A program made the position numbers and the translations under genes. From contig CAZRWW010000006.1 in NCBI GenBank assembly GCA_964603725.1, positions 53,573 to 117,572 on the forward strand: 64,000 bases of DNA, given 5' to 3'. The notes below the pieces were generated by a model. It saw only the letters and a list, made by a program, of their open reading frames with translations. It was not told the origin of the DNA and made no database searches. Positions 6,289-15,337 of the stretch are shown here, piece by piece (position 1 is the stretch's first letter; every line of letters starts with the position of its first letter). The stretch comes from CAZDKK01 sp964603725 (lineage in GTDB: Bacteria > Eisenbacteria > RBG-16-71-46 > CAIMUX01 > WJJG01).

Positions 6289-9081
6289 CTAGAGATGCTC
6301 TTCCGCTGCCCGAATCACACGCCTGTTCATTCTACCGCGCCGCAGCCAGATCCACGCGCCCGCTCCCGCGAGGGCGGCCGCGGCCAGGGCGGCGGCCGCC
6401 AGGGCTGCAGTCGCGCCGGGGAGCGCCGGGGGCCGTCGCCCCGCCAGGGGGACCGTGGTTTCACCCGCGCCGATCGCCACGAAGCCGGCCCAGAAGAAAG
6501 GATGCTCGGTGGCGGGACTCCCCCGGACGACCCGCTGCGCGCCCCCCAGGGCCCCCGCGACCGAGCGGCCTGCGGCCAGCTCGCTGTAGAAGGCGCGGAC
6601 GAACCGGGCCGTCGTGCGGTCCTCGACCGGCCACAGCGTCGCCACCACGCAGCCGGTTCCGGCGGACAAGAGGGCTGTCGACAGGCCGAGCACGCCCTCG
6701 CCCGAAACGACCCGCCCGTGCGCGGTCTGGCACGAGGACAGAAACGCCAGGCCGGCCGGGATGCGCGCGGCGGCAATCGCGCCGGCGCGCAATCGGCTGT
6801 CGCCGAGACGGATCGTGGAGAGCCACGGCCGCTGGTCGTCGGCCTCCGCGTGGCAGGCCACGTGCAGCACGGCGCAGTTCGAGGAGAGCTCGGGGAGCGA
6901 CAGGCTGTCGGCCGGCGCGAGCAGCCGGAGCTTCACACCCGCGTACGTGCGTGCCAGAGCCTCGGCCTCCTCCCGCGCGCCGTGCAGAATCCCCAGCGGG
7001 CCCGCCTCGTCGGCCACGACCAGGCAGCTCGAGCGGGCGGCCATGCGCCCACCCGTTGCCCGCAGGCGCGCAAGCACCGCCGCGGAGGGCACGCGCACCC
7101 ACTCCGCCGTGCGAGCCGACTCGGCCGCGAGCAGCTCATGGGGGATCAGATTCAGCGCGCCGTCCGGAACGACGATCACGCGGCGGCACGCGCCGAGCCT
7201 CGGGCGCCAGGTTCCCAGCACCCTCGCCCCGAGCGCTTCCCCGGCGGTCCGCAGCGCCTCGCCAGCGCTCGGGATCACAGGCGGTGACGCCAGCAGGTCG
7301 TGAAAAAGGCGGGCTGCCGGTTCGATCGACTCCTCGGCGGGTAAGGTCTCGAGCCACAGGGAGTCGCGACTGACCGCGAACAAGTAGGATTGCCCGGGAC
7401 CCAGGAAGAAATCGAGCAGCAGCTCTCCTTCGCGTAGCAGCGACTGGAGATCCTCGAGGCGGATCCCAGGATCAACAACCAGGCTGTCCGCCACCGGCCC
7501 GGACATCCGCTCCAGCAGGGTGCGCGCCTTGAAGGCCTGGGCACGCTCGTACGCTTCCCGGCGCGCCTCCGGTCCCGGATCGCGGCCGAGGATGAGGGCG
7601 AGAAGGTCATTGCACAGCAGCCTGCCCGAATCGCCCCTAGATTCCCGCCACTGTGGATCGGCTGGCAGCCCGCGCTCCGCTTCCCACAGCCGCGTTGCCA
7701 GCTCGAGGGCCCCGCGGGCGCTATCGGGTTGACCGAGGTCCCGATAGACCCGGCTCAGATCGGCGAGCACTGCGATCCGCCGGGCCTGATGCCCGAGGTT
7801 CGCAGCGATCCGATCGGCTTGCCGGAGCGGACCGAGCGCCGCCCGCGGCCGGCCGCATCGCGCGCGCAGCCCTCCGAGGGAGGCAGCCAGCGCCAGATCC
7901 AGGCTGGGGACACTATCGTCCGGGAGCGCGGTCGCCGCCTCGATGAGCAGCTCCTCGGCCACGCCACAGCTGTCGGGACGGTCCAGCGCTTCCGCCAATC
8001 CGATGGTGGCCCGAATGCGGTCGTGCAGGGGTGCGTGGTTGCCCAACGACAGCGCAGCGCGATAACAAGCCCGGGCCTCGCGCGGCCGGCCCTGACGGAG
8101 GTGGATGGCGGCAAGCGGGTTGAGCGCCTTGGCTTCGAGGTCGCGGTAGGCCTCGCGCCGGCAGAGCGCGAGCATGGCGCGCAGGGAGTCGGCGGCCGCG
8201 CTCCAGTGCCCCAGCTCCGCCTCGCAGAGCGCGATGTTGATGCCGGGAACGACCGTCTCGCGGATGTTGTGCAAACCGCGCAGCAGATGCACCGCGCGAC
8301 GGAAGTGATCGGCGGCCACACCTGGATCTCCGCGCGTGTACTCGAGCGTCCCCAGGTTATTGGCGGCGTAGGCGGCCACCAGGGGGTGGCCGGCGTCCTG
8401 CGCCCGCGCCGCCGCGGCTCGGTAGGACCGGGCAGCGTCCTCGTAGCGCCCTGCCCGGGTGAGGGCGGTGCCGAGCCCGTCCAGGGCCCAGGCCTCCGCC
8501 CGCGTGTCACTGCAGGACCGGAACAGCCCGGCCGCGCGGCGGTAGCGCTCGATGGCCTCCCCAGGACGCCCTCGATTCACATCTTCCCAAGCCAGGCCGA
8601 TCAGAGCCCAGCCTTCGTGGCGCAGGTCCGACCGCTGGTGGGCGAGGGTGAGCAGCTCTCGATACAGCGCCACGGCCTCCTGGCTCCTGCCCTGGGAGCC
8701 GGCCGCGACACCCAACCAGCGCAGGGCCGTGCAGACCGCGGCCGTATCCCCCGCGGCGCCCGCGAAAGCGAGGGCCTTGCGCAGGACGCCTTCGCCCGCG
8801 CGCGCTTGGCCCAGCGACGTGAGCAACTCACCCTGCCGCACCCACAGGGCGAGCAGGAGCGCGGAGTCGGCTTGCGACCCAGCCGCCGGCAAGGCCCGCT
8901 CGATGGCCGCCAGCGCCGAGTCCGCCTGGTACCGCACTCGCAGGCTGTCGATGCGCGCGAGGATGCTCGCATCGGCGGCTGCGAGCGGCTGGGCGGTCAG
9001 CACGGCCGCAATGAGGCAGAACCACCAACGGTGTGAGCCGGGGGGCGGGCGGAGCTGCAGCATGAGTCTGGCCGGCGGCAT
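6289..9081 (-). CDS. Exported TPR-CHAT protein (caspase-like protease)
   Basis: I chose the ATG at 9081 because a signal peptide ('WWFCLIAAVLTAQPLAAADA') follows shortly; ATG 9063 is an alternative, and the open frame upstream to 9270 looks non-coding. The protein has about 930 residues. The N-terminal ~500 residues are tetratricopeptide repeats. The C-terminal ~300 form a CHAT domain with the catalytic dyad visible as His744 ('LHVACHAEADD') and Cys784 ('LAFLSSCQTAHG'), and the late 'GCVVATLWPV' and 'HPFFWAGFVAIG' blocks. A final Ala-rich membrane helix with an Arg-rich tail would anchor it with the protease outside the cytoplasm. CHAT domains are caspase/separase-type peptidases usually switched on through a partner domain. 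Its gene precedes an ECF sigma and anti-sigma pair. Confidence 0.88.
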   Translation of the reverse strand: MPPARLMLQLRPPPGSHRWWFCLIAAVLTAQPLAAADASILARIDSLRVRYQADSALAAIERALPAAGSQADSALLLALWVRQGELLTSLGQARAGEGVLRKALAFAGAAGDTAAVCTALRWLGVAAGSQGRSQEAVALYRELLTLAHQRSDLRHEGWALIGLAWEDVNRGRPGEAIERYRRAAGLFRSCSDTRAEAWALDGLGTALTRAGRYEDAARSYRAAAARAQDAGHPLVAAYAANNLGTLEYTRGDPGVAADHFRRAVHLLRGLHNIRETVVPGINIALCEAELGHWSAAADSLRAMLALCRREAYRDLEAKALNPLAAIHLRQGRPREARACYRAALSLGNHAPLHDRIRATIGLAEALDRPDSCGVAEELLIEAATALPDDSVPSLDLALAASLGGLRARCGRPRAALGPLRQADRIAANLGHQARRIAVLADLSRVYRDLGQPDSARGALELATRLWEAERGLPADPQWRESRGDSGRLLCNDLLALILGRDPGPEARREAYERAQAFKARTLLERMSGPVADSLVVDPGIRLEDLQSLLREGELLLDFFLGPGQSYLFAVSRDSLWLETLPAEESIEPAARLFHDLLASPPVIPSAGEALRTAGEALGARVLGTWRPRLGACRRVIVVPDGALNLIPHELLAAESARTAEWVRVPSAAVLARLRATGGRMAARSSCLVVADEAGPLGILHGAREEAEALARTYAGVKLRLLAPADSLSLPELSSNCAVLHVACHAEADDQRPWLSTIRLGDSRLRAGAIAAARIPAGLAFLSSCQTAHGRVVSGEGVLGLSTALLSAGTGCVVATLWPVEDRTTARFVRAFYSELAAGRSVAGALGGAQRVVRGSPATEHPFFWAGFVAIGAGETTVPLAGRRPPALPGATAALAAAALAAAALAGAGAWIWLRRGRMNRRVIRAAEEHL

Positions 9082-9563
9082 GCCGTTCCCCGGTGTCGCG
9101 CGCCGAGGTCCGCGGAAGGCCCTGGGTGCCCCGTCGCGACCTGGCGCGGGTGGTTGTGCGCTTTCGACGATCTCAGCGTAACACAGCGGTCCAGGCCGGG
9201 CAGCGTGCAAAGCGCCTGGCTGTCGAGCGAAGATCGGTCGCCTCCGGGCCGCGACGTTCAAGTCTCCCATCCGCTCCGGTGGCAGAAGTCCGCGCGCGTC
9301 GATCCAGGTCGCGCTCTCGATCGGGCGCTCCAGGTGGCCGCAGAAGCGGGGGTCGTTTCAGCCCATCACGACCTTCCACTCACCCTGCGTGACCCGTGAT
9401 CGCACAGGTAGAAGGTCTTCGGCAGGGTCACGTGGGGCCGGGTCTCATCGCGGAGGTGTCCGGGCTCGTCCGCCGGGCTGCCCATCAGGAAGGCGCCGAG
9501 AGGAATGAGAGCGCGCCCGACCGGTGCGCCGTCCGGCACGCTCCGGGCGACGTACGCGGCGGG
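9082..9563. other. Intergenic, no gene seen
   Basis: About 480 bp between the CHAT gene and the stop of the lipoprotein gene on the same strand. I see no convincing reading frame, hairpin or RNA gene. It must hold the promoter of the CHAT-sigma operon, but no clear -35/-10 pair stands out. Confidence 0.4.
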
Positions 9564-11231
9564 TTATTCCAACCTCAGCCTGTACAACTTGAACGATGAC
9601 TCGAACGGAACCTGGCCGATGTACCACAGGTCGGACCCGTCGAACGCCAGGCCATACGGCGCGGGGAGCGACGCGAACGGCTCGTACGTGGCCAGCAGCT
9701 GTCCGGCGGGGCTCAGTCGCCACAACGTGTTGAGGTGGATGAAGTCGCCGCCGGCGACCCAGAGGGACGCGCCGTCCCAGGTCAGCCCCCCCACGTCTGA
9801 ACCCGGGGACGCGAAGGAGGCGACGATGTTCCCGGACGAGTCGAAGCGGTAGATCGTGCCGGCCGTCTCGTCACAGCTCCAGAGGCGGCTCCCGTCGTGC
9901 GTCAGGTACCGGACCTCGGCGGGCGGGTAGGCCCAGTAGTTGTTCCCCGAGACCTCGAGCCGGTAGATCCGGCGCGTCTGGGTGTCGGCCTGCCAGAGGT
10001 GGGTGCCGTCGAACGCCAGGCCACCGGGGCTGCTCCCCGGGCACTCCAGCGATGACAGGGCGTTGCCCTGCATGTCCAGCTCGTAGATCCGGTCGGGGCC
10101 GGGAGTCAGGTCCCCGTTCGCCTGCCACAGATGCGTGCCGTCGCAGACCAGATCCGCCGGCGACTCCCCGGGGGCGTCGAAGGAAGAGAGGACATGCCCC
10201 GCGGTGTCGAGCTGGTAGATCGTGTCGTCGAATCGGCCGGCGCACCACAGGTGCGTCCCGTCGAAGGCCAGGCCGGCGGCCAGGAAGGTGGGGGCCTCGA
10301 AGGAGGTCTCCACCGCGCCGGAGAGGTCGCTGCGGTAGATGATCGTCTTGCCGGCGGCGAAAGCTGTGTACCACAGGTGGGTTCCGTCCCAGGCAAGCCC
10401 GTGGGCCGCGGTTCCCGAGCAGCTCAGGGAGTCGAGCACGGTGCCGTCGGCATCGATTCGGTAGATCCGGGGCGTGGCGTAGTGATCGTTGACGCACCAG
10501 AGGCTCGCCCCATCGTAGGCGAGTCCCGTGATGCCCCAGGTTCCGGGCGAGGGGAGCACAGACGGCGACGCGGGATCCACCCGGAAGATCTTGCTCATTC
10601 CCATCGGACCGTCGCCAACGAGCAGGTGCTGTCCGTCGAAGGCTATGCCGCCGGGGTACGGCCCGGGTGTCACCAGGGAGTCAACAACGCCAGCGGAGGG
10701 ATCGACGGTGTAGATCATCTCCCCGGCGCCCAGCAGATGGAAGCGGCCGCCACCGAAGGTGAGGTCCCCCGAAAGGAAGGCGGGCACCGCCAGGGAGTCC
10801 GCCAACGTGATGAAGCTGCCGCCGCCTCGGGTCGCCGCCCACGTGCCCTTGTCGCCGGCCTCGGGGTACGTGTAGGTTCCGGACGCCGAGAGCGTATCCG
10901 CGGCCACGGTTCCAATGAACACGATCCGCTGGCCGATGTCTCCGAACGTCATGCGCTTTCCCGTGACTGTCCCCGAGAGCTCCGTGCCCGACATCCCAAG
11001 GGTGGGGATGTCGATCGTCCCGGTGAGCGCGCCGCCGTTCTGGAGCAGATCTACCCGGAAGCTCCCGTGGATCCCGTGAACCGAGCTGTCCCACGTGCCG
11101 GTCCATGTGCCCTGCACGTTGGCGGGGTCCGCGGGGGGCGCGTCGCCCTTGGGCGACGTGCTGTCGCCGCATCCACCCAGGGTCGAACCCGCGAACAGCG
11201 CTGTCATGGATGCGAGTGCCGCCAGTCTCAC
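9564..11231 (-). CDS. Beta-propeller lipoprotein
   Basis: The GTG at 11231 has GGGAGG upstream and gives a lipoprotein signal with lipobox 'LGGC' followed by 'GDSTSPKGD'; the open frame continues further upstream but overlaps the glycosidase in another frame. The product has about 555 residues. A first small domain ('VQGTWTGTWDSS ... GTLTGT' type strands) is followed by about eight repeats of roughly 43 residues with the core 'AFDGTHLWCAG ... IYRLD', a beta-propeller of the SMP-30/NHL kind. No catalytic site is visible. It would sit in a membrane facing the periplasm or the outside, perhaps as a binding or scaffold protein. Confidence 0.78.
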   Translation of the reverse strand: MRLAALASMTALFAGSTLGGCGDSTSPKGDAPPADPANVQGTWTGTWDSSVHGIHGSFRVDLLQNGGALTGTIDIPTLGMSGTELSGTVTGKRMTFGDIGQRIVFIGTVAADTLSASGTYTYPEAGDKGTWAATRGGGSFITLADSLAVPAFLSGDLTFGGGRFHLLGAGEMIYTVDPSAGVVDSLVTPGPYPGGIAFDGQHLLVGDGPMGMSKIFRVDPASPSVLPSPGTWGITGLAYDGASLWCVNDHYATPRIYRIDADGTVLDSLSCSGTAAHGLAWDGTHLWYTAFAAGKTIIYRSDLSGAVETSFEAPTFLAAGLAFDGTHLWCAGRFDDTIYQLDTAGHVLSSFDAPGESPADLVCDGTHLWQANGDLTPGPDRIYELDMQGNALSSLECPGSSPGGLAFDGTHLWQADTQTRRIYRLEVSGNNYWAYPPAEVRYLTHDGSRLWSCDETAGTIYRFDSSGNIVASFASPGSDVGGLTWDGASLWVAGGDFIHLNTLWRLSPAGQLLATYEPFASLPAPYGLAFDGSDLWYIGQVPFESSFKLYRLRLE

Positions 11232-11340
11232 CTCGCGCCTCCCTCGTCTGTGTCCACGCCTTCGCGGCCTCGGATGGTCGCGGAGCATCCGCGCGCGATA
11301 CGATGCCATCCGGATCGGCCGGGAGCAAGGCGATGCTCCC

Positions 11341-14300
11341 TCACTCCGCCACGATCTCGTCCGCGAAGACCCACGCGCGACCGCCGGCGCCCCGATGCCA
11401 CGCGGGCACGGTGGCCACGTTCTCGGCCGTGATCCGGATGCGCGTCGCCATGCGCGGCGTGAACGCCGCCGCGTGCTCGCGGACGCCGACGGGCTCGTCG
11501 CGGGCCTCGGCCGCCGCGCGCGAGCCCGCCGAGTAGACCGTGCTCCACGTGCCGTCCAGCGCGCACACCTCGTAGCGCACCGCCACCGGCAGGAAGATCC
11601 AGTTGCGCTGATCGCGCAGGAAGCGCACGCGCAGGCCGCGGATCTCCGCCGGAGCCGAAAGATCGACCGTGAGGGCGAGGTCGTCCCCCTCCCAGCCGCA
11701 CCACGCAGAATGGAAGTCGAACGCCGATCCGAAGCGGCCGTCGAAGAGCGAATCGAGCGGCGCGTACTTCGCGCTCGGGTGTGGGGCCGCCGTCCAGCCT
11801 TGCGCGAAGCGCCGTTGGAACGAGGCCTCGGCCGGGAAGCTGCCGGCCCGACCTTCCGCAAAGGCCCGCGCGCGCACCATGGTCGTGCCGGTGAGCGTGA
11901 ACGGTCCCACGTAGCGGGTCGAGGTCGCGGTGGGAAGGGAACCGTCGAGGGTGTACGTGGCCTCGGCGTCCGGCGGAAGCTCGAGGATGACCCGCGCCGA
12001 CGAGCCCGTCGCAGCGCTCCGGCGCGCCTCCGCCGGCGAGCCGGCCGCGGGCAGGGGCTCGATGCGGAGCGTGGGACTGGGCACCTGCAGGCCCGGTGGG
12101 CCGATGCGCGCCGCAATGCCGCTGCGGGCGGTCGGATCACCCCCGGGGCAGGCCGCCAGCGAGTCGAGCGCCAGGCGCAGGGTCTCGCGCAGTCCGCGCA
12201 GGATCTCCAGCGCCCGGTCGGGCGCATACGCGATCCGCCGCGCCGTCGCCCCGGCGCGCAGCAGCGCCGCCGGTGGGTTCGCGATGGGGTCGAGCCGGTT
12301 CCACTCGCGCTTGACCTCGGGCATCGCTTCGGCGAGTCGCGCGAAGAGCCCGGGCGTGCCGTCGAGCAGGGACAACGCCTCCACGGGCGAGAGGGCGGGG
12401 AGGTCGGCCTCGATGACGAGCTCCTCATCCGCCCGCAGCGCGGGCGTGGCCACGCAGGCTGTCAGCGTCGTCCCGTCATACCACCAGTGCGGGTCCTGGT
12501 GCGAGGCCTCCGTGGGGGCGGAGCAGGGGACACGAGCCGCCCCCGGATCGACCGCGCGGGCGCAGTTCCGGCCGTTCACCCTCACCGCCACCGGGGGCAG
12601 CACACCCAGAAGGCGCACCTCGTACGCCCGGCGTTCCGGCATTCCGTCATAGCGCCCCACGCGCGGGTGGATCCGCACGCGGCGGCCGGGCGCCGTCGTC
12701 GCCTGGTCCACCTCCGTCCAGGCGCACGCGTTCGTCCGGTATGCGCTCGTGCGCCCGTCGTCCTCGTAGATTCGCGCGCGGCCCGCGCCCCCGGGCACGC
12801 AGGCCAGGACGAGCGTGTCGGGCGCCGTGGCGAGATTGCGCACCGGGGGGTAGAGCGGCAGGATGCTCCCGGCCCGCGCGTAGAGGGGGATCTCGCTCCG
12901 CGTGAACGCGCGTTCCACCCAGCGGTCGCCCGCCAGAAGCGCGCCGCTGCTCCATTCGTGCCAGTCGCCCGGCGGGAGCCACGTGCGCTGCGCCGCCAGC
13001 CCCGTCACGCGATCCGCCTTGATCGTCACCGGAGAGGCGATGAGGTCAGGGCCGAACATGTACTGCCCGGCGGCCTCGTAGGCCGGCTGCGCCTGCGGGT
13101 GGTCGTAGAACATCGGCCGGCAGAGCGACACGCCGGTGTCGTACGCCTCGCGGGCCGCCGTGTAGATGTAGGGCGCCAGGGCATAGCGCAGCCGGACCGC
13201 CGCGCGCATCGCCGTGTACTCGGCCGGGTACATCCAGAACCGCCGCTCGATCGTCTGGTCCTTCGTGCTGTGCGTGCGCAGGATCGGGCTGAGCGCGCCG
13301 AACTGGAGCCAGCGCAGGTAGAGCTCCGGGTCGGCGTCCTCGCCCTGGTGCCCCCCGATGTCGTGGCTCCACCAGCCGTAGCCGACATTCGACGCGGTGG
13401 CGGTGAAGCGCGGCTGGAAGGCGAGGGCCTCCCAGGTGCTGTAAGAGTCGCCGGAGAAGCCGACCTGATAGCGGTGGTTGCCGAGCCCGCCCCAGCGATG
13501 GAAGAGCAACGGTCGCTCCTCGCCCCGCAGCTCTGCCATGCACGCGAAGACGTGGTTGAGCCAGAAGATCTGATCCAGCCCCCGCACGGCCGGGTTCATG
13601 CGGCGCGCCTGCCAGTCGAGCCACCAGAAGTCGACGCCGTCGTCTTCGAGGGGTCGCAGCAACCGGGCGAAGAAGGCCTCGGCCCAGCGCCGATCCTCGA
13701 GCCGATAGGGAATCGTCTGCCGCGCGCGGGCATCGTAGCCGGCGGCCGCGGCAAAGTCGGCGTAGCGTTCCTCGGTGGCGGGCACGCCGGAGGCGGGATG
13801 CAGATTGAGCGCCACCCGCAGCCCCCTGCCGTGCACCCAGGCCAAGAAGTCCCGCGGTTCCGGGAAGAGGTCGCGGTTCCAGGTGTACCCGGTCCACCCC
13901 ACCAGCTCGCCGGCCGCATCGCGGATCGGTCGCTTGCCGGAAAGCCCATCGGTCGTGTGCCAGTCCATGTCGATGACGAGCACGTCGAGCGGGAGCCCGT
14001 TTCCCTGGATCTCGTCCACCAGCGCGCGCAGTTCGTCGTCGGCATAGGCCCAGTAGCGTGACCACCACCAGCCGAGCGCGAAGCGCGGCGGCATCGGGAT
14101 ACGCCCCGCCGCCAGCACGAAATCGCCCAGCGCGCCGCGGAAGTCGAGTCCGTGGGCGAAGAGGTACCAGTCCTGCCGCTCCCCGGCGGGGCGTGGCGCG
14201 ACCCACGGCGGCTCGCCGTCGTCGAGCAGCGGGCGCGCGCTGTCATCCACCAACGCCCAGCCGGAGCGCGAGAGGATCCCGTCCTCGAGGACGACGTCCT

Positions 14301-14778
14301 TCGCCCCATTGGTCGAGTCGAGCGTGCGCGTCGTTCCCTCGAGATTGAGCGAGTCTCGAAGACCGGGTCGCCACGTGACCGGCGCGCCGGCGCGGGAGAA
14401 GGTCGCGCTCAGGTTCTCGGGGGAGAACGGCCCCGGCTCCGGACGATAGCGGAGCCGCAGGGCGCCGGTGTCGATCACCAGCGCATCGCCCTCGCGCGAC
14501 AGCGTGAAGGCCGGCACCGGGAGCCGGCGGTTGACGAAGGCCAGCGAGGCGCGGTCCTCGCAGGACCCGGCGGGGCTCCACTCCATCCGCACGAGGCGCG
14601 GCGTGAGCACGGTGAAGCGCGCCTGCCCCTCCACGACCATGGCGGCCGGATCGGCGGCCGGCTGCCACGCCTGCCAGCTCCTGGACATCGGCACGCCCTC
14701 CTCGATCCCGGCGCCCACGACCGGCGGACCCAAGGCAAGCAGAAGGAAGAAGAGCAGGTACCCTGCGCGCAGGCTCAC
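11341..14778 (-). CDS. Secreted glycoside hydrolase family 31 with C-terminal binding domains
   Basis: I favour the GTG at 14778, since a G-rich ribosome binding site precedes it and a signal peptide ('LLFFLLLALGPPVVGAG') follows at once; the ATG at 14838 is an alternative. The product has about 1145 residues. The GH31 barrel shows the nucleophile Asp388 in 'FWWLDWQARR', the acid/base Asp444 in 'GFSGDSYSTW', and 'LDVLVIDMDWH' and 'PILRTHSTKDQ' blocks. After the GH31 beta-domains come a chitobiase/hexosaminidase-type Ig domain ('YTLDGSLPTATSTRYVGPF') and a terminal discoidin (F5/8 type C) domain. Family 31 enzymes remove alpha-linked sugars (glucose, xylose, N-acetylgalactosamine and others). 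The exact substrate cannot be read from sequence. Confidence 0.88.
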   Translation of the reverse strand: MSLRAGYLLFFLLLALGPPVVGAGIEEGVPMSRSWQAWQPAADPAAMVVEGQARFTVLTPRLVRMEWSPAGSCEDRASLAFVNRRLPVPAFTLSREGDALVIDTGALRLRYRPEPGPFSPENLSATFSRAGAPVTWRPGLRDSLNLEGTTRTLDSTNGAKDVVLEDGILSRSGWALVDDSARPLLDDGEPPWVAPRPAGERQDWYLFAHGLDFRGALGDFVLAAGRIPMPPRFALGWWWSRYWAYADDELRALVDEIQGNGLPLDVLVIDMDWHTTDGLSGKRPIRDAAGELVGWTGYTWNRDLFPEPRDFLAWVHGRGLRVALNLHPASGVPATEERYADFAAAAGYDARARQTIPYRLEDRRWAEAFFARLLRPLEDDGVDFWWLDWQARRMNPAVRGLDQIFWLNHVFACMAELRGEERPLLFHRWGGLGNHRYQVGFSGDSYSTWEALAFQPRFTATASNVGYGWWSHDIGGHQGEDADPELYLRWLQFGALSPILRTHSTKDQTIERRFWMYPAEYTAMRAAVRLRYALAPYIYTAAREAYDTGVSLCRPMFYDHPQAQPAYEAAGQYMFGPDLIASPVTIKADRVTGLAAQRTWLPPGDWHEWSSGALLAGDRWVERAFTRSEIPLYARAGSILPLYPPVRNLATAPDTLVLACVPGGAGRARIYEDDGRTSAYRTNACAWTEVDQATTAPGRRVRIHPRVGRYDGMPERRAYEVRLLGVLPPVAVRVNGRNCARAVDPGAARVPCSAPTEASHQDPHWWYDGTTLTACVATPALRADEELVIEADLPALSPVEALSLLDGTPGLFARLAEAMPEVKREWNRLDPIANPPAALLRAGATARRIAYAPDRALEILRGLRETLRLALDSLAACPGGDPTARSGIAARIGPPGLQVPSPTLRIEPLPAAGSPAEARRSAATGSSARVILELPPDAEATYTLDGSLPTATSTRYVGPFTLTGTTMVRARAFAEGRAGSFPAEASFQRRFAQGWTAAPHPSAKYAPLDSLFDGRFGSAFDFHSAWCGWEGDDLALTVDLSAPAEIRGLRVRFLRDQRNWIFLPVAVRYEVCALDGTWSTVYSAGSRAAAEARDEPVGVREHAAAFTPRMATRIRITAENVATVPAWHRGAGGRAWVFADEIVAE

Positions 14779-15085
14779 ACCGTCCCCCCGTTGACCGGCA
14801 GGATTTTCGATGCGTGATCGCGGCGGAGTGTATCGCATCGGCTGCCGCCGCGGGCAAGTGAATCGGGCCGACGCGCCTCGTCGACCCCGCGCCCGCTCAG
14901 ACGTGGGACCATGGAGCGGCGGATGGTGTTGGCCGAATGCTCGATACCGAACTTGGCGGCGAGCTCATCGGTGATCCGGACTTCGCCCATTCGCGATGGT
15001 CGCTGGAGAGGTGCCGGATGAAGGCGATGTGCTCGCTGGGGATCCGGGGACGATCAGGTTTTGGGGCGTTCAGCCTCGTTGCGCG
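14779..15085 (-). pseudogene. Relic of integrase-type transposase, helix-turn-helix segment
   Basis: Two minus-strand frames joined by a frameshift give 'RPRIPSEHIAFIRHLSSDH' followed by 'GEVRITDELAAKFGIEHSAN' and 'TIRRSMVPR'. This is the second helix-turn-helix region of IS481/IS3-like integrase transposases, whose usual text is 'RPRI-EHI-LIR-IS-DNPLWGE-RI-EEL'. 'RRDHASKI' further on matches the 'LRNHA' stretch before the catalytic Asp. The frame break and lack of a catalytic core show it is dead. Its 3' end runs into the start region of the GH31 gene. Confidence 0.7.
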
Positions 15086-15337
15086 ACGCGATACGGGCTT
15101 TGCGTGGACTACGGGTCCTGTGACGCCAATCGGCCCCTCGCAGACGGGACTTGGGGGAGAAGCAGGCATAGTCTGCCACGGCCTTCTCATGGTTAGGGTG
15201 TGCCTGCGAATGCTGGCCTGTTCGGTTCGGGCGGCATGTTCGTCTCTGAATGCAGGCGGGACCCCAGACTGTCCCGGTTCGCCGGCCACAACGGCGGTTA
15301 CGCGCCTGAGTCCACCCATTGGGAGGCTCCGTTCGCC

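Noticed and set aside
11232..12428. Upstream extension of the propeller lipoprotein frame
   Set aside because: Arg/Pro/Ser-rich text overlapping the glycosidase in another frame; the lipoprotein signal marks the real start at 11231.
11095..14061. A 988-codon open frame on the plus strand
   Set aside because: Opposite to the GH31 gene with its catalytic motifs; Arg/His-rich composition typical of shadows.
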